A stretch of DNA of 64,000 nt. Origin: Atlantibacter sp032062175. GTDB lineage: Bacteria > Pseudomonadota > Gammaproteobacteria > Enterobacterales > Enterobacteriaceae. Position 1 is the stretch's first letter. Every line of letters starts with the position of its first letter. The translations under genes were made by a program, and so were the position numbers. The stretch is from NCBI RefSeq assembly GCF_032062175.1, contig NZ_DAMBQK010000013.1:52377-116376 (forward strand), in the 5' to 3' direction. The notes beneath the pieces were generated by a model that had not been told where the DNA came from, made no database searches, and saw only the letters and a list, made by a program, of their open reading frames with translations. Below are positions 34,911 to 44,087 of the stretch, one piece after another.

Positions 34911-35633
34911 ATGGACATCCAAAATTTATTTCGTGATATTAAATTCACCCGCACCGAATTACTGGTACTGAATTACATTCAGGAAAACCCTGAGTTATGC
35001 CTGAAAGAAGGGGTGCGCAGCGTGGCAGAAAAATGTTACAGCAACCCCTCAACCTTAGTCCGGCTGGCTAAAAAGCTAAAATTTAGCGGCTGGCTGGAAA
35101 TGGTTTATTTCATCAAATTCAATATTACAATGCCGCGCCGGGATGTTACCAATGATGTCGACTTTATGAACATCCAGCCCGCCGAGTCGCTTGATATGCT
35201 GCTTCAGGGCCTGAAACACGAAAAAATCCTTATCCACGGCAGCGGATTTTCTCAGCTTATCGCCCAGTATATTTATAATAAGTTTCTGGTTACCGGCGTG
35301 AATGCCAGCCTGGCGCTGTGGCCCGATTATGAGATCCTCGAACAAAAGACCGCGGCTAAATTCGACTCCATCTGGATAATATCCAAATCCGGGCGCAGCA
35401 GCTCGGCATTAAACTGGCTCAAAGCGCTGGAAAATAAAAATATCAATATCGTCTGTTTTACCGGGGATTATCAAAGCCCGCTGGCAACCCAGGCAGATAC
35501 CGCGTTTATTATCCACGACCCGCAAAAGTACGATGATGATATTTACTGGTCCAATCCGTTTTTCGGTTACTGTATTTTAGGTTTTGAACATTTGTTGAAG
35601 CTGTGGTTTAACCGGCAAAATAAAGGGGCTTAA
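34911..35633 (+). CDS. RpiR/GlvR-type transcriptional regulator (HTH + SIS)
   Basis: 240 residues: HTH_6 domain (about 1-77; SVAEKCYSNPSTLVRLAKKLKFSGW) and a C-terminal SIS sugar-phosphate domain (about 95-230; ILIHGSGFSQLIAQYIYNKF, IWIISKSGRSSSALNWL). RpiR-family proteins sense phosphosugars. It lies between the FHS transporter and a GH4 glucosidase/PTS pair, much as GlvR accompanies GlvA/GlvC. It is convergent with the GH4 gene; the shared terminator overlaps its stop codon. Confidence 0.87.
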   Translation: MDIQNLFRDIKFTRTELLVLNYIQENPELCLKEGVRSVAEKCYSNPSTLVRLAKKLKFSGWLEMVYFIKFNITMPRRDVTNDVDFMNIQPAESLDMLLQGLKHEKILIHGSGFSQLIAQYIYNKFLVTGVNASLALWPDYEILEQKTAAKFDSIWIISKSGRSSSALNWLKALENKNINIVCFTGDYQSPLATQADTAFIIHDPQKYDDDIYWSNPFFGYCILGFEHLLKLWFNRQNKGA

Positions 35634-35642
35634 CGCCCCTTT
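35622..35642. terminator. Bidirectional terminator between the rpiR-type gene and the GH4 gene
   Basis: Perfect stem AAAGGGGC / GCCCCTTT with a TTAAC loop. It covers the TAA stop of the regulator (35631-35633) and lies five bases from the end of the GH4 gene. Confidence 0.85.
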
Positions 35643-35646
35643 ATTA

Positions 35647-37017
35647 TCAGGCCTTGTTCGGTTCATCGATGTAGGCATGAACCAGTTTTTCCGCCAGACT
35701 CCAGGAGCCGATCAGCGGATGCGCCATTAGCGCCCGCACCGCCAGGCTGCGATCGCCGGTAAGGATCGCTTCCACACCCAGCCGCTCGTACTCCTTCACG
35801 CAGGCAATCATATTCTTCTGCGCCTGCGGCACATGGGCTGGCGTGACCGGTTTTAACCCGTCTTTGCTCAGGTCGCAGCTAATTTCAATCACATCATCCG
35901 GGCGCAGGAAGTCGAGAGTGCCGTTATTCGGGATCGACACCACGATGCGTTTGGTATCCTGGCTGTTGACCGCTTCGAGGATGTCCAGCGCCACGCCTGC
36001 ATAGCCGCCGGTATCCGGTTCTTCAATGAACTGTTGCAGCGTAAGCGGTTCCCTGGTGTGGAATTTTTCCTGCTGCGACTCATTTTGCATGTAGCTGTTT
36101 TCACGGCGTAAATAGTGGCGCATCCACACGCTAAAGGCGCGTTGCGGTTCGGCTTTGACATTAATACCGGACAACTCTTCACGCATTTCCCTGTTGATGC
36201 GGGCGATCTGTTCACCACGCGTCTCGCCAGACGCCTGAATCGCCGCCAGCGCTTCTTCTTTGTAGTAGTAGTAATAGAGATATTCGTTCAGCAACTGGTT
36301 GTCGCACAGACGCACCAGCTCCGGCGAGAAATATTGCATCGCGGTACGGGCATACAACTCCGGCATGTTGACCAGTTTTTCAGTCACCGATTCGCCGTTT
36401 ACCGTGATGTTGGTGAACCATGAGAAATGGTTCAGGCCGTAGCATTCCACGCGCAGATCGCGCTCTTCACAGCCCAGCAGCGCCGGTAGCTCGCGGATCA
36501 GTTCCGAGGGCGCATCGCAAATCCCGTAAACGCGGCGCTTAAAACCGGACTTCACAATCGCTTCCGTCACCAGCCCTGACGGGTTGGTAAAGTTAAACAG
36601 GATCGCGTCATTGGCCGCGTGCTCTTCAATCAGATGGCAGTAGTCCAGGATTGCAGGCACCGAACGCAGCGCCATAGCAAAGCCGCCTGCGCCGGTAGTT
36701 TCCTGGCCTAAAGTATTAAAGTTCAATGCGATACGCTCATCGCGAATGCGGCTTTCATCGCCGCCGACCCGCAGCGTGGTGATGATGTAATTAGCGTCTT
36801 TCAGCGCCACCAGCGGGTCATGCGTCAGTTTGAAATCAATATCCGGGCGAATGGTGGTAAACACATAGCGCGCCAGTTCGCCGAACAACGCCAGATTCTC
36901 TTCAGAGCTGTCCAGGAAAACGACTTCTTTAAGATTGATGCGATGAGCATTGAACGCCAGGGATTTGGCTAAAAATGCCGAACGAACGCCGCCGCCACCT
37001 AATACTGCTAGTTTCAT
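35647..37017 (-). CDS. GH4 family 6-phospho-glucosidase
   Basis: 456-residue NAD- and metal-dependent glycoside hydrolase of family 4. An N-terminal Rossmann motif LAVLGGGGVRSAFLAK, the NFTNPSGLVTEA block, the metal/Cys site GICDAPSELI and the His-containing YGLNHFSWF are present. It hydrolyses phosphorylated disaccharides delivered by the adjacent PTS. Alpha (GlvA/AglB-like) or beta specificity cannot be decided from the motif; the GlvC-like EIICB and RpiR neighbour favour alpha-glucosides. Its ATG overlaps the EIICB stop by four bases. Confidence 0.87.
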   Translation of the reverse strand: MKLAVLGGGGVRSAFLAKSLAFNAHRINLKEVVFLDSSEENLALFGELARYVFTTIRPDIDFKLTHDPLVALKDANYIITTLRVGGDESRIRDERIALNFNTLGQETTGAGGFAMALRSVPAILDYCHLIEEHAANDAILFNFTNPSGLVTEAIVKSGFKRRVYGICDAPSELIRELPALLGCEERDLRVECYGLNHFSWFTNITVNGESVTEKLVNMPELYARTAMQYFSPELVRLCDNQLLNEYLYYYYYKEEALAAIQASGETRGEQIARINREMREELSGINVKAEPQRAFSVWMRHYLRRENSYMQNESQQEKFHTREPLTLQQFIEEPDTGGYAGVALDILEAVNSQDTKRIVVSIPNNGTLDFLRPDDVIEISCDLSKDGLKPVTPAHVPQAQKNMIACVKEYERLGVEAILTGDRSLAVRALMAHPLIGSWSLAEKLVHAYIDEPNKA

Positions 37018-38594
37018 ACGTTACTCCCGGTTGGTGTTTGCGCGAGCCAGACGTCCACTCGTGAGCGGATCTGCCCTACTCTCACGCCATAAATTACCTG
37101 TACTTCATTATTATTTCGCACGACGCCGTTGGCCCCGGTTGATTTAAGGGTTGCGTCATTGACCTGCGTTATATCTTTTACTTCCACGCGTAAACGCGTG
37201 AAGCAGTTATCTACGGAGAGAATATTTTCCCGGCCACCCAGACCTTTAATAATCTCATCGGTCATATCTTTATTTTTTTGTTTATTCTTCGCCTGGTAAT
37301 CCTGCTTGCTGTACAGCTTCACTTCGTCGTCATCTTCACGGCCCGGAGTTTTCAGATTCAGTTTCACCACCAGGGTGCGGAATATGACGTAATAGGCGGC
37401 GAATTGCCCGATGCCGATCACGATATATAAAGGCCAGCGGGTTAATGCCACCGGTAGCGGCAGGTTATAAATCACAAATTCAATTAACCCGGACGCACCC
37501 CACGGACGGACGCTAAACAGATCGCAGATCGCCTGGGATGCCGCCGTTAATGTGGCGTGGATCACCCACAGCAGCGGAGAGACAAACAAGAAGGTGAATT
37601 CAATCGGCTCGGTAATGCCGGTTAAAATTGAGGTAATAATCGCCGGCAATAAAATCGCCTTCGCCATCATCTTTTTCGCCGGACTGGCGGTGTGATAGAA
37701 CGCCAGCGCCGCGCCGGAGAGACCGAAGATTGTGGTCATTCCCTGCTGGGAAAAGCGCAGCGCGTCGTTCATCATCGGCGTTAAATCCGGGTGGCGCATA
37801 TAGGCCAGGAAAATCGCCTGAGTGCCGGAGACCGTCTGCCCGTCCACCGTGAGGGTGCCGCCAATCTGGGTTAACTGGAATGGCGACCAGACAAAGTGAT
37901 GCAGCCCGGTCGGGATCAGGAATTTCTCGAAGAAACCATAGACGAACACGCCCGCCACACCGGCGTTTTTCATAAAGCCGGTCAGCGCGGTAATGCCGTG
38001 GGTCATTACCGGCCAGATGGTGGTGAAGGCGATAGCGTAAAGCAGTACCACGGGGGTCATGGCAATCAGGGTTAATTTCGCCCCGCCGTACATAGAGAGC
38101 GCGCCGGGTAATTCAATCTGTGACACTTTATTGTGAACCCACGCGATGGTGCAGCCCAGAATAATGCCGAGGAATACCCCCATATCCACCACCACAAAAC
38201 CCAGCAACCGCGTTTGCCCGGTGCCGTAATATTCGCCGTTGATGGTGTCCGCGACCCGATGGGTTAATTCCAGCCACGAATGGTTAGCGCCCAAAAACAT
38301 AATAAAACACATCACCGCCACCAGGGCGACTTCGGTTTTTTTATCTTTCGCGAGGCCGTAACTGATCCCCACGCAAAATAATAAACCTAAATTTCCAAAC
38401 AGCGGCCAGAAGGTATCGCCTAATAGCTGGCCGATATTATGAATAACACTATTATCAGGAATTAGAGAGGGATTGGTTAATACCGAACTGAGTGCGAGAA
38501 TTAAACCGATTACCGGTAAAAATAATACTGCCCCGATCATCGCTCTGGAAAACTTTTGCATATTTTCCACGGTGCGTTGCCGAATTTCAGACAT
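37014..38594 (-). CDS. PTS EIICB permease, glucoside type (GlvC/MalX-like)
   Basis: 526 residues. An EIIC domain with about 10 membrane segments (15-425) contains GFFEKFLIPTGLHHFVWSPF and GITEPIEFTFLFV, the conserved substrate-site motif. A linker (430-455) leads to EIIB with the phosphorylated Cys in SVDNCFTRLRVEV. There is no EIIA domain, so a separate EIIA (Crr type) is needed, as for GlvC. It is the first gene of the pair with GH4. It starts at 38594 (MSEIRQR) with GGATGTC-type weak Shine-Dalgarno. Confidence 0.88.
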   Translation of the reverse strand: MSEIRQRTVENMQKFSRAMIGAVLFLPVIGLILALSSVLTNPSLIPDNSVIHNIGQLLGDTFWPLFGNLGLLFCVGISYGLAKDKKTEVALVAVMCFIMFLGANHSWLELTHRVADTINGEYYGTGQTRLLGFVVVDMGVFLGIILGCTIAWVHNKVSQIELPGALSMYGGAKLTLIAMTPVVLLYAIAFTTIWPVMTHGITALTGFMKNAGVAGVFVYGFFEKFLIPTGLHHFVWSPFQLTQIGGTLTVDGQTVSGTQAIFLAYMRHPDLTPMMNDALRFSQQGMTTIFGLSGAALAFYHTASPAKKMMAKAILLPAIITSILTGITEPIEFTFLFVSPLLWVIHATLTAASQAICDLFSVRPWGASGLIEFVIYNLPLPVALTRWPLYIVIGIGQFAAYYVIFRTLVVKLNLKTPGREDDDEVKLYSKQDYQAKNKQKNKDMTDEIIKGLGGRENILSVDNCFTRLRVEVKDITQVNDATLKSTGANGVVRNNNEVQVIYGVRVGQIRSRVDVWLAQTPTGSNV

Positions 38595-38751
38595 GGGATG
38601 TCCTTACGCTTTTGTTAGGGTAGAGGTGCGTTTTTTTATTGCTTTCAGTAGAAGAGTTATAACAAGCGTGGCGTGAGAATGAAACCTGTACCGGTTAAAT
38701 AGGTACAAACCGACAGGAAATGCACACCAGTTTCGAAATCGGGGCAAAAAA

Positions 38752-38783
38752 AAGCTTCCTCACACGGGATGTGCGAGGAAGCA
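38752..38783 (-). terminator. Terminator of yiaF
   Basis: Stem GCTTCCTC / GAGGAAGC around ACACGGGATGTGC, with eight T on the minus strand, just past the yiaF stop. Confidence 0.88.
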
Positions 38784-38789
38784 GAATGA

Positions 38790-39500
38790 TTATTGCAGCG
38801 AGTTAACCACGGCGGAATAGGCCTGATTAAACGCCTGATGCTGCGCAGCCAGCGGCCCAATCAACTGATTGTATTGGCTTGCCTGCTGCGAGGTCGGGAA
38901 CTGGATCCCGTTCGCTACAAAGCTCACCTGAGTACCCTGCTGGCCGATGAAATCGCCCACCTGCACCAGTTGCTGGGTAAAGGTCTGCGCCGCCGGGATC
39001 AGTGGTTGCAGCGCATTGGCCGGGTTAGTCACGACTTTTTCGTATGCTTTGTCATAAACCGGTTTTAAATCATCCGCTTGTTTAAGCGAAGATTTAGAGC
39101 TGTCGGCCTGCATTTTTGCGTTCTGCAACTGCTGGCTCAGCACGCCCAGCGAGCCGTTAGCCTGGCGCAGCGGGTTGCTTTGGGTCATGTAATCCTGCGG
39201 AACGCGGATGGCGTTGACGCTATCGACCACCGGACGAATACCGGCATCCATAGCCTGATTAACCTGTTGGGAATAACCATAAATAATGGCGTAATCCGAG
39301 ACAAACGGCCCGAATTGCTTTTTCTGATCCGCCGTCAGCGTCGGCAAACGTTCGCCGCTGCGCATCACCGTATTTTGCAGAAAATCGATAAACGCTTTGC
39401 GTTGATCGCCCTCTTTATCGAAGCAACCGCTCAGGCTGACCACCATCAGTAACGCCGCCAAAGGCGCAAACCAGCGAGAGCAGGACTTACCTGTCGCCAT
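38790..39500 (-). CDS. yiaF: DUF3053 lipoprotein YiaF
   Basis: 236 residues, the E. coli YiaF length, with an almost identical N-terminal half. A lipoprotein signal precedes lipobox VVSLSGC (Cys26). The rest is helical and predicted periplasmic. The function is unknown; the gene is a backbone marker between ghrB and yiaG in E. coli. Confidence 0.92.
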   Translation of the reverse strand: MATGKSCSRWFAPLAALLMVVSLSGCFDKEGDQRKAFIDFLQNTVMRSGERLPTLTADQKKQFGPFVSDYAIIYGYSQQVNQAMDAGIRPVVDSVNAIRVPQDYMTQSNPLRQANGSLGVLSQQLQNAKMQADSSKSSLKQADDLKPVYDKAYEKVVTNPANALQPLIPAAQTFTQQLVQVGDFIGQQGTQVSFVANGIQFPTSQQASQYNQLIGPLAAQHQAFNQAYSAVVNSLQ

Positions 39501-39817
39501 CTTTAAACTCCTTCACCCAAAAATACGCACACGACAACCCGTATGCCTTCAACGTTGACAAGGATAGTGCAGTCACGCCCCGCATGATACCCCCATAACA
39601 CAAACTCTTTGCCCGCTGCTTCATGGCGGTGCGCTGTTGGGTGTCGTGTTGCACCGTGATGACGCAGCAGTTTTTATGCCACCGTGAGCGCGAAATCACG
39701 CAGCCTATTGTACCGCAACAGTTTTTTAACGATTTACCGAAACTGGCATTCATCTTGCTCTGCTGACTATGCAGGGGGGACAGGCGGTACGCCGCCGTCG
39801 CCAGACAATCTGGAAAT
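39501..39817. promoter_or_regulatory. Divergent upstream region of yiaF and the guanidine operon
   Basis: 317 bases with no convincing gene. It must hold the yiaF promoter on the minus strand and, nearer 39760, the promoter for the riboswitch transcript. I see no sigma-70 match that I would defend. Confidence 0.5.
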
Positions 39818-39909
39818 GGATCGCTAGGGTTCCGGTCGCAAGACGCTGGTCCGAGAGCGATCGACCGCCCTCTGGCGGTTACACGGCGGGACAAAAGCCC
39901 GGGAGGATA
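39818..39909 (+). ncRNA. Guanidine-I (ykkC) riboswitch
   Basis: All highly conserved ykkC blocks are present in order: CTAGGGTTCCG (39824-39834), TGGTCCGAGAG (39847-39857) and ACACGGCGGGACAAAAGCCC with GGGAG (39881-39905). P1 can form from ATCGCT (39820s) with AGCGAT after the GAGAG block. Variable stems GGTCGCAAGACG and CCGCCCTCTGGCGG close as hairpins. The ligand is guanidinium, which turns expression on. It heads the transporter-DUF1989-carboxylase operon and is the main reason to assign the operon to guanidine rather than urea. Confidence 0.96.
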
Positions 39910-39932
39910 CGCGACTGGTTCGCGCCCTCCTG
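39899..39932 (+). promoter_or_regulatory. Possible expression platform of the riboswitch
   Basis: GGGAGG (39901-39906), which overlaps the conserved 3' end of the aptamer, can pair with CCCTCC (39924-39929) around an inner GCG/CGC hairpin. Aptamer folding and this hairpin would compete. There is no long T run, so the mode (Rho-independent, Rho-dependent or translational) is unclear. Confidence 0.5.
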
Positions 39933-39961
39933 CTTATTCCGTCAACGTCAGAGGAACCATC

Positions 39962-41017
39962 ATGCTTAAAGCCCGCCATAAAGGAATTCTGCTCGCCGCG
40001 CTGGTCCTGTTTAGCGCCACCGCCGCTGCGGCAAAACCCGCCTTCAAACTCTGCTGGTCGATTTATGCCGGATGGATGCCCTGGGACTACGCCCAACAGG
40101 GCGGCATCATCAAAAAATGGGCCGACAAATACAACATTGATATCCAGTTTGTGCAGGTCAACGACTATATCGAATCCGTGAACCAGTACACCACAGGCGG
40201 ATTCGACGGCTGCACCATGACCAATATGGATGCGCTGACCCTGCCCGCCAGCGGCGGCGTGGACTCCACCGCGCTGATTATCGGCGACTACTCCAACGGC
40301 AACGACGGCATCCTGGCCAAATCCGCCGATAGCGTCGCGGCGCTGAAAGGCCAGCCGGTCAATCTGGTGGAGCTTTCCGTTTCTCACTATCTGCTGGCGC
40401 GGGCGCTGGAAACCGCGGGCCTGAGCGAAAAAGATATCAAGGTGGTCAATACGGCGGATGCGGATCTGGTGTCTGCCTTCACCACGCCGGACGTTAAAAC
40501 CATCGTCACCTGGAACCCCTTGCTGGCTGAAGCGCAAAAACAGCCGGGCGCGAAAACCCTGTTCACCTCGGCGCAAATCCCCGGCGAAATCCTCGACCTG
40601 CTGGTGGTTAACACCGCCACGCTGAAAAAACACCCGGAGCTGGGCAAAGCGCTGACCGGCGCGTGGTTTGAAACCCTGAAAACCCTACAGGGCGACGGCG
40701 AAACCGCCAAAGCGGCGCGTACTCAAATGGGCGAAGCGGCGGGCACCACGCTGGAAGGTTTCGATGCACAACTGGCCGCCACCCACCTGTTCACCACGCC
40801 GCAGCTGGCGCTGGCTTTCACCAGCAGCCCGCAATTGAAAACAACTATGCAGAAAGTCGCGGAGTTCTCGTTTTCCCACGGCCTACTGGGCGAAGCCGCG
40901 CCGTCCGCCGACGTGGTGGGCATTGAAACGCCTGCGGGCGTCTGGGGCGACAGCCAGAACGTCAAATTACGTTTTAGCGACCAGTTTGTCCGCCTCGCGG
41001 CCAATAACCAACTGTAA
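39962..41017 (+). CDS. ABC transporter substrate-binding protein (guanidine-linked)
   Basis: 351 residues of the NMT1/taurine-type periplasmic binding family. The signal peptide ends in ATAAAA near residue 24, then KPAFKLCWSIYAGWMPWDYA opens the mature domain. It has the core NMT1-like regions SVAALKGQPVNLVELS and DVKTIVTWNPLLA. Proteins of this type are the usual riboswitch-controlled uptake partners of guanidine/urea carboxylase operons. GAGG precedes the ATG. The permease gene follows after 15 bases. Confidence 0.85.
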   Translation: MLKARHKGILLAALVLFSATAAAAKPAFKLCWSIYAGWMPWDYAQQGGIIKKWADKYNIDIQFVQVNDYIESVNQYTTGGFDGCTMTNMDALTLPASGGVDSTALIIGDYSNGNDGILAKSADSVAALKGQPVNLVELSVSHYLLARALETAGLSEKDIKVVNTADADLVSAFTTPDVKTIVTWNPLLAEAQKQPGAKTLFTSAQIPGEILDLLVVNTATLKKHPELGKALTGAWFETLKTLQGDGETAKAARTQMGEAAGTTLEGFDAQLAATHLFTTPQLALAFTSSPQLKTTMQKVAEFSFSHGLLGEAAPSADVVGIETPAGVWGDSQNVKLRFSDQFVRLAANNQL

Positions 41018-41032
41018 TCACGGAGGCGTCCC

Positions 41033-41845
41033 ATGCGCAAAATCATCAACCTTCAACCGCAGCCGATGAGCCGGGTGCTGCTGGGCGCCCTTCCGCTACT
41101 GGCGATGCTGTTTGTCTATCTAATCGCCTCCGACGCGCGACTGGCCGCCAACAGCGCCGATAAACTGCTGCCCGGTTTTGACGCCATGTTCAGCGCCATT
41201 GACCGGATGGCGTTTACCCCCAGCCCGCGCAGTGGGGAATATCTGCTGTGGACCGATACTGCCGCTAGCCTGCTGCGTCTGCTGAGCGGCGCGGTGCTCA
41301 GCGCGGCTATCGCCCTGACCTTCGGCCTGTTTTGCGGCGCATTGCCTGCGGTACGCGCCTTTTTGTCCCCGCTGATCACCACCCTGGCGCTGATCCCACC
41401 GCTGGCCATTCTGCCGATTTTGTTTATCTGCTTTGGCCTGGGGGAAGTGTCGAAAGTGGTGCTGATCGTGATTGGCATTACGCCGTTTATCATCCGCGAT
41501 TTGCAGCTTCAGGCGATGGCCATTCCTCACGAACAGTTGATCAAAGCTCAGACGCTGGGCGGGCACAGCGGGCAAATCCTGTGGCGGGTGTTTCTGCCGC
41601 AGCTATTGCCGCGCCTGATTGATGCCGTACGCCTGTCGCTGTGCTCGGCGTGGCTGTTTTTGATTGCTGCGGAAGCCATTGCCGCCACTGAAGGGCTGGG
41701 TTATCGCATCTTCCTGATGCGCCGCTACATGGCGATGGACGTGATTTTGCCCTACGTCGCCTGGATAACCCTGCTCGCCTTCGCCCTCGATTTGCTGCTG
41801 CGGGTCGTGAACCGCCGTTGTTTCCCCTGGTACTACGCCCGTTAA
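41033..41845 (+). CDS. ABC transporter permease (guanidine-linked)
   Basis: 270 residues with six membrane segments, starting after a short basic N-terminus. The coupling loop EQLIKAQTLGGHSGQILWRVFLPQ near residue 170 is the EAA-type motif of taurine/nitrate-class permeases. It lies between the binding protein and ATPase genes, nine bases from the latter. Probable homodimeric channel in the inner membrane. Confidence 0.88.
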   Translation: MRKIINLQPQPMSRVLLGALPLLAMLFVYLIASDARLAANSADKLLPGFDAMFSAIDRMAFTPSPRSGEYLLWTDTAASLLRLLSGAVLSAAIALTFGLFCGALPAVRAFLSPLITTLALIPPLAILPILFICFGLGEVSKVVLIVIGITPFIIRDLQLQAMAIPHEQLIKAQTLGGHSGQILWRVFLPQLLPRLIDAVRLSLCSAWLFLIAAEAIAATEGLGYRIFLMRRYMAMDVILPYVAWITLLAFALDLLLRVVNRRCFPWYYAR

Positions 41846-41854
41846 GGAGCCGCT

Positions 41855-42655
41855 ATGCCTTTATTAGAACTGAAAAACGTCGGGAAAGAGTACGACAAGC
41901 AGGTGGTACTGGAGCGGCTGAACGTCAGCGTTGAAGAGGGAGAATTTGTCACCATCGTCGGCGCGTCCGGCTGCGGTAAAACTACCTTCCTGAAAATGCT
42001 GCTCGGCACCGAATCCCCGTCCAAAGGGACCTTTTTGCTCGACGGCCAGCCGCTGGCCCAGGAGCCCGACGCCCAGCGCGGCATCGTGTTCCAACGCTAC
42101 TCGGTATTCCCGCATCTGACCGTGATTGAAAACGTGATGCTGGCGGAAGAGTTTAGCCAGGCGCGATGGTTAGGCCGCGTCTGGGGCCGCAAACGCGCCG
42201 CTATCCGCGAACAGGCGCGCGTGATGCTGAAGCAGGTCGGGCTGCTGGGCGCGCAGGATAAATACCCGCATCAGCTCTCCGGCGGGATGCAGCAGCGCCT
42301 GGCGCTAGCGCAGGCGCTGATGAAACAGCCGCGCATTTTGCTGCTCGACGAGCCGTTCGGCGCGCTGGACCCTGGCATCCGCGCAGAGATGCACGTGCTG
42401 ATTAGCTCGCTGTGGGAACGCCACAAGCTGACCATTTTTATGATCACTCACGATTTGAAAGAGGGATTTTCGCTGGGTTCGCGGCTGTGGGTATTCGACA
42501 AAGTGCGCCACGACCCGCAGGCACCAGAAGCGTACGGCGCGAGCATCACTTACGACATTCCACTGGATCGTAAACCCGCAGGCAGCGTGACGCCGCTGTT
42601 CCCTGACGCCCAGTATCCCCTCACCGAACAGCCCGCCGCGCTGTTTGGCCATTAA
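41855..42655 (+). CDS. ABC transporter ATP-binding protein (guanidine-linked)
   Basis: 266 residues, TauB/SsuB class. Walker A is GASGCGKTT (about 35-43), signature LSGGMQQRLALA, Walker B ILLLDEPFGALD and the switch His in ITHDLKEG. The C-terminal extension of about 50 residues after the core (SITYDIPLDRKPAG…) is also seen in carboxylase-linked ATPases. It powers uptake through 41033-41845. Confidence 0.9.
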   Translation: MPLLELKNVGKEYDKQVVLERLNVSVEEGEFVTIVGASGCGKTTFLKMLLGTESPSKGTFLLDGQPLAQEPDAQRGIVFQRYSVFPHLTVIENVMLAEEFSQARWLGRVWGRKRAAIREQARVMLKQVGLLGAQDKYPHQLSGGMQQRLALAQALMKQPRILLLDEPFGALDPGIRAEMHVLISSLWERHKLTIFMITHDLKEGFSLGSRLWVFDKVRHDPQAPEAYGASITYDIPLDRKPAGSVTPLFPDAQYPLTEQPAALFGH

Positions 42656-42664
42656 CAAGGAGCC

Positions 42665-43384
42665 ATGATGAACGCTTATCAAACCGAATTACCAGCGGGC
42701 AGCCACTGGTCGCTGATGATGCGCCAGGGCACCGCCCTGACCCTGACCGACCTGGCGGGCGGGGTAAACGCAGGCGTGCTGTTTTATAACCCGGAAAACT
42801 TGCTGGAGCGCTATAACGCGCCCGATACCCTGAAATGCCAGCACACCTTTCGGCTGACGGCGGGCCACTGTCTTTACTCGGATATGGGACGGATTTTTTG
42901 CGGTATCGAACAGGACAGCTTCGGCTGGCATGAGTCGGTCTGCGGCACCGCCAACGCTGCGCTGACTGAAAAACAATTCGGCGCGCGTGATTACCAGCAG
43001 GCGCGTAACGATCGCCACCAGAATGGCTACGACAGTTTTCTGGTGGAACTGGCGAAATACGGCCTCGGCAAACGCGATATGGCAGCCTGCCTGAACCTGT
43101 TCGCCCACGTCGCCGCTAACGATGACGGCAAGCTGGAACTGGTGCGCCAGGGCGCAGCGGGCGCGAGCGTCACTCTGCGTTTCGCGATGGATACGCTGGT
43201 CGTCTTACACACTTGCCCACATCCGTTAAGCCACGCGATGGCGTATCCGCGCCCGCCACTGGGCATCCGCCTCGACGGCGAACGTAAGCCCCTTCCCGCT
43301 CACTGCCTCGAACGTGCCGAAAACCAGCGCGGGCTGCGCAACAACCATCTTTATCATCTGAGTGAAGGAGCCTGCTCATGCTGA
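42665..43384 (+). CDS. DUF1989 protein, probable carboxyguanidine deiminase subunit
   Basis: 239 residues of the urea-carboxylase-associated DUF1989 family (GNSVCGTANAAL-like ESVCGTANAAL, FAHVAANDDGKL, HPLS). In guanidine-degrading bacteria a pair of DUF1989 proteins (CgdA and CgdB) forms the zinc-dependent carboxyguanidine deiminase giving allophanate. AAGGAG precedes two in-frame ATGs (42665 and 42668). The stop overlaps the start of the second DUF1989 gene, typical of the heteromeric pair. I do not assign A or B. Confidence 0.85.
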   Translation: MMNAYQTELPAGSHWSLMMRQGTALTLTDLAGGVNAGVLFYNPENLLERYNAPDTLKCQHTFRLTAGHCLYSDMGRIFCGIEQDSFGWHESVCGTANAALTEKQFGARDYQQARNDRHQNGYDSFLVELAKYGLGKRDMAACLNLFAHVAANDDGKLELVRQGAAGASVTLRFAMDTLVVLHTCPHPLSHAMAYPRPPLGIRLDGERKPLPAHCLERAENQRGLRNNHLYHLSEGACSC

Positions 43385-44013
43385 CCGAAAGCGCGCGCAA
43401 CCCGGCGGACGCGGCGTACCACGCCACCGTCAAGGCCGGGGATTACTGGCTGTATAACATCACTGAAGGGCAAACCCTGCGCATTACCGATCTGGAAGGC
43501 AATCAGGCGGCGGATACGTTGTTTTTCAATGCCGATGACATCGCGGAACGCTACAGCATGTCGGACACGATACGCGGCCAGGGCAACGTGTTTTTGACCA
43601 CCGGCACGGTACTGCGCTCCAGCGACGACCGCCCAATGCTGGAGATCGTCGCCGATACCTGTGGCCGCCACGATACCCTGGGCGGCGCCTGCGCCACCGA
43701 AAGCAACACCGTGCGCTACGACCTGGAAAAGCGCCATATGCACGCCTGCCGCGACTCGTGGATGCTGGCGATTGCCGAACACCCGGCGTTCGGCCTGACG
43801 CGCCGCGATATCACCCACAACATCAATTTCTTTATGAATGTACCGGTGACTCAGGATGGCGGGCTGTGTTTTGCCGATGGCATCTCCGCACCGGGGAAAT
43901 ACGTCGAAATGGTCGCCAAAATGAACGTTCTGGTATTGATCTCCAACTGCCCACAGCTCAACAACCCCTGCAACGGGTATAACCCGACGCCCATCGCCGT
44001 CACGGTGTGGTGA
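43378..44013 (+). CDS. DUF1989 protein, second carboxyguanidine deiminase subunit
   Basis: 211 residues. Conserved family stretches are LEGNQAADTLFFNADD, ADTCGRHDTLGGACATESN, RHMHACRDSWMLAI and the C-terminal LISNCPQLNNPCNGYNPTPI. Cysteines in the CGRHD, GACATE and NPCNGYNPTP regions are the likely zinc ligands. It overlaps the previous gene by seven bases and precedes the carboxylase by 74 bases. See the neighbouring entry for the proposed reaction. Confidence 0.87.
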   Translation: MLTESARNPADAAYHATVKAGDYWLYNITEGQTLRITDLEGNQAADTLFFNADDIAERYSMSDTIRGQGNVFLTTGTVLRSSDDRPMLEIVADTCGRHDTLGGACATESNTVRYDLEKRHMHACRDSWMLAIAEHPAFGLTRRDITHNINFFMNVPVTQDGGLCFADGISAPGKYVEMVAKMNVLVLISNCPQLNNPCNGYNPTPIAVTVW

Positions 44014-44087
44014 TCCGGCGCTGCGGGACGGCCCGCAACTCAGCGCTATCAATAACGCAGGACGACCTGCCCGCCGGAGAGCCGGTT

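Noticed and set aside
44007..44087. 27-codon extension of the carboxylase
   Set aside because: It begins within the previous gene's end and the biotin carboxylase domain starts normally at MLTRILIANRG.
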